Positions 41,218-46,341 of a stretch of 46,341 nucleotides of DNA are shown here, piece by piece. The notes beneath the pieces were generated by a model. The model searched no databases, was not told the DNA's origin, and saw only the letters and a program-made list of their open reading frames with translations. Source of the stretch: Frankiaceae bacterium. Its GTDB lineage: Bacteria > Actinomycetota > Actinomycetes > BP-191. How positions within the stretch are numbered: position 1 is the first letter of the stretch; each line of letters begins with the position of its first letter. Both the position numbers and the translations under genes were made by a program. The DNA is taken from assembly GCA_035556555.1 (NCBI GenBank), contig DATMES010000040.1, positions 1 to 46,341 on the forward strand. The letters run 5' to 3'.

Positions 41218-42174
41218 GTGACCGACCCGACGTGCCCCCCGGTGAGCGACGCGCCGCCGCGCGAGCCCGAGGCGACGCCCGTCGCGGCCGACGTGCCCGC
41301 GGAGGAGCCGCTCGGTACGCCCCCCGCGGCACCCGAGCCCGTCACGCCCGAGCCCGTCACACCCGAGCCCTTCACACCCGAGCCCGTCACACCCGAGCCC
41401 GTCACACCCGAGCCGGTCGTCCCGGCGACGCCCGAGCCGCCGCCCGTCGCGCCGCCTACCGAGCCGGTCGCGCCGACGGCCCCCGAGCCCATCACCCCTG
41501 TCCCGACCGCGCCCGAGCCCGCCCCCGCGCCACCCACCGAGCCGGTCACCCCGGCCGAGCCGGCCGAGCCCGCGGCGGTCACGGCACCGCCGGTGGCGGA
41601 GCCCGCCGAGCCCGTCGTCGCCGAGCCCGTCGTCGATCCCGTACGCCGCGCCAGCCGCCGCGGCCTCCTGCTCGGCGCGATCTCGGCGGGCGTTCTCGCG
41701 CTGCTGCTCGCCGCGGCGTTGACGGCCACGGGCCCCATCGCCGCCGAACGCCGTGAGGACCGGGCCGACGACCGCCGCGCGGCCGCCGTACGCCAGGCCG
41801 GCCAGCTCGCCCTCAACCTCGTGTCGATCAACTACCAGACCCTCGACGAGGACCTGAAGCGGATCTCGGAGAGCACGACCGGCAAGGCGCGCGAGGAGTT
41901 CGACGAGAAGATCCTGGAGAACGAGTCGTACAAGGACCTCGTCGTCGACAACCAGGCCGTCATCACGAGCAAGATCCAGCGCGTCGGCATCGAGCCGTGC
42001 GGCACCGACGACGAGGCGTGCCGGCGCGGGGACCGCGCGACGGTGCTCGTCTTCCTCGACCAGGAGTCGAAGAACAAGCTCCGCACCACCCCCCGCGTCG
42101 ACCGCAACCGCGTCCTGCTCACGCTGGTCCGCCAGGGGGAGAAGTGGCTCGTCAGCGAGGTCAAGGTCCTCTAG
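41218..42174 (+). CDS. Mce-associated membrane protein with Pro-rich cytoplasmic repeat region
   Basis: 318-residue accessory protein of the Mce system. Residues 1-140 are Pro/Glu/Val/Ala-rich with a TPEPV pentapeptide repeat, then comes one membrane helix (about 149-171, GLLLGAISAGVLALLLAAAL). An extracytoplasmic domain of about 145 residues follows (LVSINYQTLDEDLKRISEST, then VFLDQESKNKLRT and the ending GEKWLVSEVKVL), the pattern of Mce-associated proteins that stabilise the transporter. GTG 41218 lies 19 bases after mceF with AGAGGA upstream. It is the last gene of the operon. Confidence 0.85.
   Translation: MTDPTCPPVSDAPPREPEATPVAADVPAEEPLGTPPAAPEPVTPEPVTPEPFTPEPVTPEPVTPEPVVPATPEPPPVAPPTEPVAPTAPEPITPVPTAPEPAPAPPTEPVTPAEPAEPAAVTAPPVAEPAEPVVAEPVVDPVRRASRRGLLLGAISAGVLALLLAAALTATGPIAAERREDRADDRRAAAVRQAGQLALNLVSINYQTLDEDLKRISESTTGKAREEFDEKILENESYKDLVVDNQAVITSKIQRVGIEPCGTDDEACRRGDRATVLVFLDQESKNKLRTTPRVDRNRVLLTLVRQGEKWLVSEVKVL
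41331..41415 (+). repeat. 15-bp tandem repeat encoding TPEPV units
   Basis: About 5.7 in-frame copies of a 15-bp unit (ACCCGAGCCCGTCAC) with few substitutions; one copy reads Phe instead of Val. Near-identical DNA in neighbouring units suggests recent slippage, so the copy number may vary among strains. Confidence 0.85.
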
Positions 42175-42280
42175 CGGCCGCCCTCCCGCGCAACCGGGTT
42201 GCACCCCGTGTGGGGAAAAGACGCAGAACGCACCCCGATGCCGAGCCTCGCCTCCCGCGCGGGTCGGCTCCCCGGGGAAC

Positions 42281-42336
42281 GATCACCTGTGTCCCTTGCC
42301 GTACGGCCTCTGGTCGCTGAGCGGACACAGGTGATC
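42281..42336. repeat. Perfect 14-bp inverted repeat after the mce operon
   Basis: GATCACCTGTGTCC (42281-42294) and its exact reverse complement (42323-42336) flank a 28-base loop. It starts 107 bases after the last mce gene, too far for a typical terminator but possible. It lies in the 503-bp gap (42175-42677), whose other contents are the dispersed repeat at 42396 and the rpoB promoter region. Confidence 0.6.
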
Positions 42337-42395
42337 AGAACGCGGGGCAACACGGGAGTCACATGCCGGTGGACGCTCTTCCGTGACGCCCACCC

Positions 42396-42431
42396 GCCTG
42401 TCTCACGCGTGGTGATCTTCACAGAACGGCC
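42396..42431 (-). repeat. 36-bp dispersed repeat, copy B
   Basis: In reverse orientation this matches 20415-20450 at 32 of 36 positions. It lies in the mce-rpoB gap, 60 bases after the 14-bp inverted repeat. It is followed by GC-rich repeats (CCGCGG, CCCGCCCGCGGGG) with potential to fold. Confidence 0.65.
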
Positions 42432-42476
42432 GCGGCCCGCCCGCGGGGCCGAGCGCGAGAACGCTTGCCGGGGATC

Positions 42477-42569
42477 TTGACTACGGCACGGCGCGCGCGC
42501 ATGCTACGTAGCGACTGTGGACATCAGCATCGGGTTCGGTTCGACAGCGGTCTAGCGCCTCGCTAGACT
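42477..42569 (+). promoter_or_regulatory. Candidate rpoB promoter region with hairpin
   Basis: Two possible promoters: TTGACT (42477-42482) with ATGCTA (42501-42506) 18 bp later, and TTCGAC (42540-42545) with TAGACT (42564-42569) 18 bp later. TCTAGCG/CGCTAGA (42551-42567) is a perfect 7-bp hairpin overlapping the second -10 box. A strong separate promoter is expected here, since rpoB is cut off from rplJL by 12.6 kb. Confidence 0.4.
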
Positions 42570-42677
42570 GCCCTTTTGCGCTGTCCACCCTCTGGTCGCT
42601 TCATATGGCGGTAGCCGACCTGGAGGGCAACTCGTGTGCCCACGCAACTGCTCCATCCAGGCTCGGAAGGACGATCG

Positions 42678-45600
42678 TTGGCCCCCAAGGCAGACTCCGC
42701 CCGTATCTCTTTCGCCAAGATCAAGGAACCCCTTGAGGTTCCGAACCTCCTCGCTCTCCAGGTCGAGTCCTTCGACTGGCTGGTCGGCAACGAGGCGTGG
42801 CGCTCTCGCGTCGCCCAGGCTCAGGCCGACGGCGTCACCACTGTTCCCTCGGAGTCGGGTCTCGAGGAGATCCTCGCCGAGATCAGCCCGATCAAGGACT
42901 TCAGCGACTCGATGTCGCTGGAGTTCCGCGACCCGCGCTTCGAGCCTGCCAAGTACTCCGTCGAGGAGTGCAAGGACAAGGACATGACGTTCTCCGCGCC
43001 GATGTTCGTCACGGCGGAGTTCACCAACCACGGCACCGGCGAGATCAAGAGCCAGACCGTGTTCATGGGCGACTTCCCGTTGATGACGCCCAAGGGCACG
43101 TTCGTCATCAACGGCACCGAGCGCGTCGTCGTGTCCCAGCTCGTCCGCAGCCCCGGCGTCTACTTCGACAAGACGATCGACAAGACGTCCGACAAGGACG
43201 TCTACGGCTGCAAGGTCATCCCGAGCCGCGGCGCGTGGCTGGAGTTCGAGGTCGACAAGCGCGACACCGTCGGCGTACGCATCGACCGCAAGCGCCGCCA
43301 GTCGGTCACCGTCCTGCTCAAGGCCCTCGGCTGGGACGACGCGAAGATCCTCGAGCGCTTCGGCGACTACGAGTCGATGCGCGTCACGCTCGAGAAGGAC
43401 CACACGACGGGCCAGGAGGACGCGCTCCTCGACATCTACCGCAAGCTGCGCCCGGGCGAGCCGCCGACGCGCGAGTCCGCGCAGACGCTGCTCGACAACC
43501 TCTTCTTCAACCCGAAGCGCTACGACCTCGCGAAGGTCGGCCGCTACAAGGTCAACAAGAAGCTGTCGCTCGAGCAGCCGCTGACGCAGGGCACGCTCAC
43601 CGAGGACGACATCATCGGGACGATCGAGTACATCGTCCGCCTCCACGCCGGCGAGAACGGCTACGAGACCGATGACATCGACCACTTCGGCAACCGCCGC
43701 CTCCGCACGGTCGGCGAGCTCATCCAGAACCAGGTGCGTCTCGGCCTGGCCCGCATGGAGCGCGTCGTGCGTGAGCGCATGACGACGCAGGACGTCGAGG
43801 CGATCACGCCGCAGACGCTCATCAACATCCGGCCCGTCGTGGCGAGCATCAAGGAGTTCTTCGGAACGTCCCAGCTCAGCCAGTTCATGGACCAGACCAA
43901 CCCGCTCGCGGGCCTGACCCACAAGCGCCGCCTGTCCGCGCTGGGCCCCGGTGGTCTGTCCCGTGAGCGCGCCGGCTTCGAGGTCCGCGACGTCCACCCG
44001 TCGCACTACGGCCGCATGTGCCCGATCGAGACGCCGGAAGGCCCGAACATCGGCCTGATCGGCTCGCTGTCGACCTACGCGCGCGTCAACCCGTACGGCT
44101 TCGTCGAGACGCCGTACCGCAAGGTCGTCAAGGGCAAGGTCTCCGACACGGTCGACTACCTGACCGCGGACGAGGAGGACCGGCACGTCATCGCCCAGGC
44201 GAACGAGCCGATCGACGCCAAGGGCAACTTCCTCAACGCCAAGGTGCTCGTCCGCCGCAAGGGCGGCGAGGTCGACTTCATCGAGCCGAACGACGTCGAC
44301 TACATGGACGTCTCCCCGCGCCAGATGGTGTCGGTGGCGACGGCGATGATCCCGTTCCTCGAGCACGACGACGCCAACCGTGCGCTCATGGGCTCGAACA
44401 TGCAGCGCCAGAGCGTTCCGCTGCTCCGCAGCGAGGCGCCGCTGGTCGGCACCGGCATGGAGGCCCGCGCGGCCAAGGACGCCGGCGACGTCGTCGTGGC
44501 CGACAAGGCCGGCGTGGTCGAGGAGCTCTCCGCCGACTACATCCAGGTCATGGCCGACGACGGGACGCGGCAGACGTACCGGCTGCACAAGTTCCGCCGC
44601 TCCAACCAGGGCACCTGCATCAACCAGAAGCCGATCGTCGAGGAGGGCGCGCGGATCGAGGCCGGCGACGTCATCGCCGACGGCCCCTGCACCGACAACG
44701 GTGAGATGGCGCTCGGCAAGAACCTGCTGGTCGCGTTCATGCCGTGGGAGGGCCACAACTACGAGGACGCGATCATCCTGTCGCAGCGCCTCGTGCAGGA
44801 CGACGTCATGACCTCGATCCACATCGAGGAGCACGAGGTCGACGCCCGCGACACCAAGCTCGGCGCCGAGGAGATCACCAGGGACATCCCGAACGTCTCC
44901 GAGGAGGTCCTCGCGGACCTCGACGAGCGCGGCATCATCCGCATCGGTGCCGAGGTCACGCCGGGCGACGTCCTCGTCGGCAAGGTCACGCCCAAGGGCG
45001 AGACCGAGCTGACGCCCGAGGAGCGGCTGCTCCGCGCGATCTTCGGCGAGAAGGCGCGCGAGGTCCGCGACACCTCCCTCAAGGTCCCGCACGGCGAGTC
45101 CGGCAAGGTCATCGGCGTCCGCGTGTTCTCGCGCGAGGACGGCGACGAGCTGCCCCCGGGCGTCAACGAGCTGGTCCGCGTCTACGTCGCCCAGAAGCGC
45201 AAGATCACCGACGGCGACAAGCTCGCCGGGCGCCACGGCAACAAGGGCGTCATCGCGAAGATCCTGCCGCAGGAGGACATGCCGTTCCTCGAGGACGGCA
45301 CGCCCGTCGACATCGTCCTCAACCCGCTCGGCGTCCCCGGCCGCATGAACGTCGGCCAGGTCCTCGAGACGCACCTCGGCTGGGTCGCCAAGACCGGCTG
45401 GGCGGTGGACGGCAAGCCCGACTGGGCCGGCCGCCTGCCCAAGGACGCGTTCAAGGGCGAGCCCGGCCAGAACGTCGCGACGCCGGTCTTCGACGGCGCC
45501 CGCGAGGAGGAGATCACCGGTCTGCTCGGCTCCACCAACCCCAACCGCGACGGCCTCCAGCTCATCGGGTCGTCCGGCAAGGCCAACCTGTTCGACGGCC

Positions 45601-46091
45601 GTACCGGGGAGCCGTTCCGCGAGCCGATCTCGGTGGGCTACATCTACATCCTGAAGCTCCTCCACCTGGTCGACGACAAGATCCACGCGCGCTCCACCGG
45701 CCCGTACTCGATGATCACGCAGCAGCCGCTGGGTGGTAAGGCGCAGTTCGGTGGCCAGCGCTTCGGTGAGATGGAGGTCTGGGCCCTGGAGGCGTACGGC
45801 GCCGCCTACGCCCTGCAGGAGCTCCTCACCATCAAGTCCGACGACGTGCTCGGCCGCGTGAAGGTCTACGAGGCCATCGTCAAGGGCGAGAACATCCCCG
45901 AGCCGGGCATCCCCGAGTCGTTCAAGGTCCTCATCAAGGAGATGCAGTCGCTCTGCCTCAACGTCGAGGTGCTCAGCAGCGACGGCATGCAGATCGAGAT
46001 GCGGGACACCGACGAGGACGTCTTCCGCGCGGCAGAAGAGCTGGGCATCGACCTCTCGCGTCGTGAGCCGAGCTCGGTCGAGGAGGTCTGA
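42678..46091 (+). CDS. rpoB: DNA-directed RNA polymerase subunit beta
   Basis: 1137-residue beta subunit. The conserved chain starts at [18 protein letters not shown]. The rifampicin region [31 protein letters not shown] has wild-type Asp, His and Ser at the main resistance positions, with Thr after DQ where mycobacteria have Asn. Later motifs such as [26 protein letters not shown] and [21 protein letters not shown] are intact. TTG 42678 follows GGAAGGA at good spacing. GTG 42636 also has GGAGGG upstream and would add 14 residues; it cannot be excluded. rpoC follows after 50 bp. Confidence 0.97.
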   Translation: MAPKADSARISFAKIKEPLEVPNLLALQVESFDWLVGNEAWRSRVAQAQADGVTTVPSESGLEEILAEISPIKDFSDSMSLEFRDPRFEPAKYSVEECKDKDMTFSAPMFVTAEFTNHGTGEIKSQTVFMGDFPLMTPKGTFVINGTERVVVSQLVRSPGVYFDKTIDKTSDKDVYGCKVIPSRGAWLEFEVDKRDTVGVRIDRKRRQSVTVLLKALGWDDAKILERFGDYESMRVTLEKDHTTGQEDALLDIYRKLRPGEPPTRESAQTLLDNLFFNPKRYDLAKVGRYKVNKKLSLEQPLTQGTLTEDDIIGTIEYIVRLHAGENGYETDDIDHFGNRRLRTVGELIQNQVRLGLARMERVVRERMTTQDVEAITPQTLINIRPVVASIKEFFGTSQLSQFMDQTNPLAGLTHKRRLSALGPGGLSRERAGFEVRDVHPSHYGRMCPIETPEGPNIGLIGSLSTYARVNPYGFVETPYRKVVKGKVSDTVDYLTADEEDRHVIAQANEPIDAKGNFLNAKVLVRRKGGEVDFIEPNDVDYMDVSPRQMVSVATAMIPFLEHDDANRALMGSNMQRQSVPLLRSEAPLVGTGMEARAAKDAGDVVVADKAGVVEELSADYIQVMADDGTRQTYRLHKFRRSNQGTCINQKPIVEEGARIEAGDVIADGPCTDNGEMALGKNLLVAFMPWEGHNYEDAIILSQRLVQDDVMTSIHIEEHEVDARDTKLGAEEITRDIPNVSEEVLADLDERGIIRIGAEVTPGDVLVGKVTPKGETELTPEERLLRAIFGEKAREVRDTSLKVPHGESGKVIGVRVFSREDGDELPPGVNELVRVYVAQKRKITDGDKLAGRHGNKGVIAKILPQEDMPFLEDGTPVDIVLNPLGVPGRMNVGQVLETHLGWVAKTGWAVDGKPDWAGRLPKDAFKGEPGQNVATPVFDGAREEEITGLLGSTNPNRDGLQLIGSSGKANLFDGRTGEPFREPISVGYIYILKLLHLVDDKIHARSTGPYSMITQQPLGGKAQFGGQRFGEMEVWALEAYGAAYALQELLTIKSDDVLGRVKVYEAIVKGENIPEPGIPESFKVLIKEMQSLCLNVEVLSSDGMQIEMRDTDEDVFRAAEELGIDLSRREPSSVEEV

Positions 46092-46123
46092 GGCAACCAG
46101 CTAGTCCCGGCCCTCAGACCTGA

Positions 46124-46341
<218 letters not shown>

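Noticed and set aside
41331-41415. Regular short repeats that might suggest a CRISPR-like array
   Set aside because: The 15-bp units have no spacers and translate in frame into a TPEPV repeat of the Mce-associated protein. No cas genes are near.
42175-42240. Terminator for the mce operon at the CCCC-GTGT-GGGG stem followed by AAAA (about 42206-42222)
   Set aside because: The stem is only four base pairs and is followed by A, not T, on the coding strand, so it is too weak to call.
42636-42677. GTG 42636 as the rpoB start
   Set aside because: It has a reasonable upstream GGAGGG, but the added 14 residues are unlike other RpoB N termini and TTG 42678 has a better-placed GGAAGGA. Kept as an alternative only.
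43861-43960. Rifampicin-resistance change in rpoB
   Set aside because: The Asp, His and Ser at the usual resistance positions are wild type. The Thr after MDQ differs from mycobacteria but looks like ordinary lineage variation.
42552-45686. Very long minus-strand open frame (about 1044 codons) opposite rpoB
   Set aside because: It is the third-position shadow of a GC-rich gene; the translation is an Arg/Asp/Val/Leu-biased sequence with no family resemblance, while the plus strand is unmistakable rpoB. The same applies to the long antisense frames over nuoL, nuoN and the GGDEF-EAL gene.

Overview
The window is about 46 kb of GC-rich, gene-dense DNA from an actinobacterium, most likely a Mycobacteriales- or Frankiales/Nocardioides-like actinomycete; the exact family cannot be fixed from sequence reading alone. 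Evidence: a 14-subunit-type nuo operon, class III adenylate cyclase, HadA/HadB-type dehydratases beside rpmG and tRNA-Trp, frequent GTG/TTG starts, several likely leaderless genes, and a complete mce lipid-transport operon between rplL and rpoB.

Layout. (1) 1-8244: the 3' half of the NADH dehydrogenase I operon (end of nuoG, then nuoH-I-J-K-L-M-N), tightly packed with 1-4 bp overlaps in its first part. (2) 8281-14600: htpX, a 164-bp foldback element, a CorA-type metal channel gene, yajQ (minus), tRNA-Tyr, three tandem paralogous genes for tiny secreted four-cysteine proteins (minus), and a membrane GAF-GGDEF-EAL cyclic-di-GMP protein. (3) 14647-16650: tRNA-Thr, tRNA-Met, an AbiEi/AbiEii type IV toxin-antitoxin pair, rpmG. 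(4) 16728-23750: adenylate cyclase; an SDR reductase-HadA-HadB-glycosyltransferase-like cluster; a DUF5313-like membrane gene; aspC divergent from an ECF sigma/anti-sigma pair. (5) 24000-30035: tRNA-Trp, secE, nusG, rplK, rplA, a zinc-ribbon membrane protein, L10 leader, rplJ, rplL. (6) 30044-31507: a SatD-like protein and its membrane partner on the minus strand. (7) 31721-42174: the mce operon (ATPase mkl, two YrbE permeases, six MCE proteins, one Mce-associated protein). (8) 42175-46341: a 500-bp leader with repeats and promoter, then rpoB and the start of rpoC.

How they work together. The backbone is core energy metabolism, transcription and translation, and its order (tRNA-Thr, tRNA-Met, rpmG, hadAB, tRNA-Trp, secE, nusG, ribosomal proteins, rpoBC) is a known actinobacterial synteny block. 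Lineage-specific modules sit between its members. The adenylate cyclase and a consensus CRP-type site upstream of the mce operon suggest cAMP control of lipid import. Several core proteins (NuoI, NusG, L10, the Mce-associated protein) carry long Ala/Pro/Glu-rich extensions. The least explained items are the three small cysteine proteins, the NuoI tail with a duplicated 33-residue motif, the SatD-linked tandem palindromes, and several intergenic palindromes and repeats.
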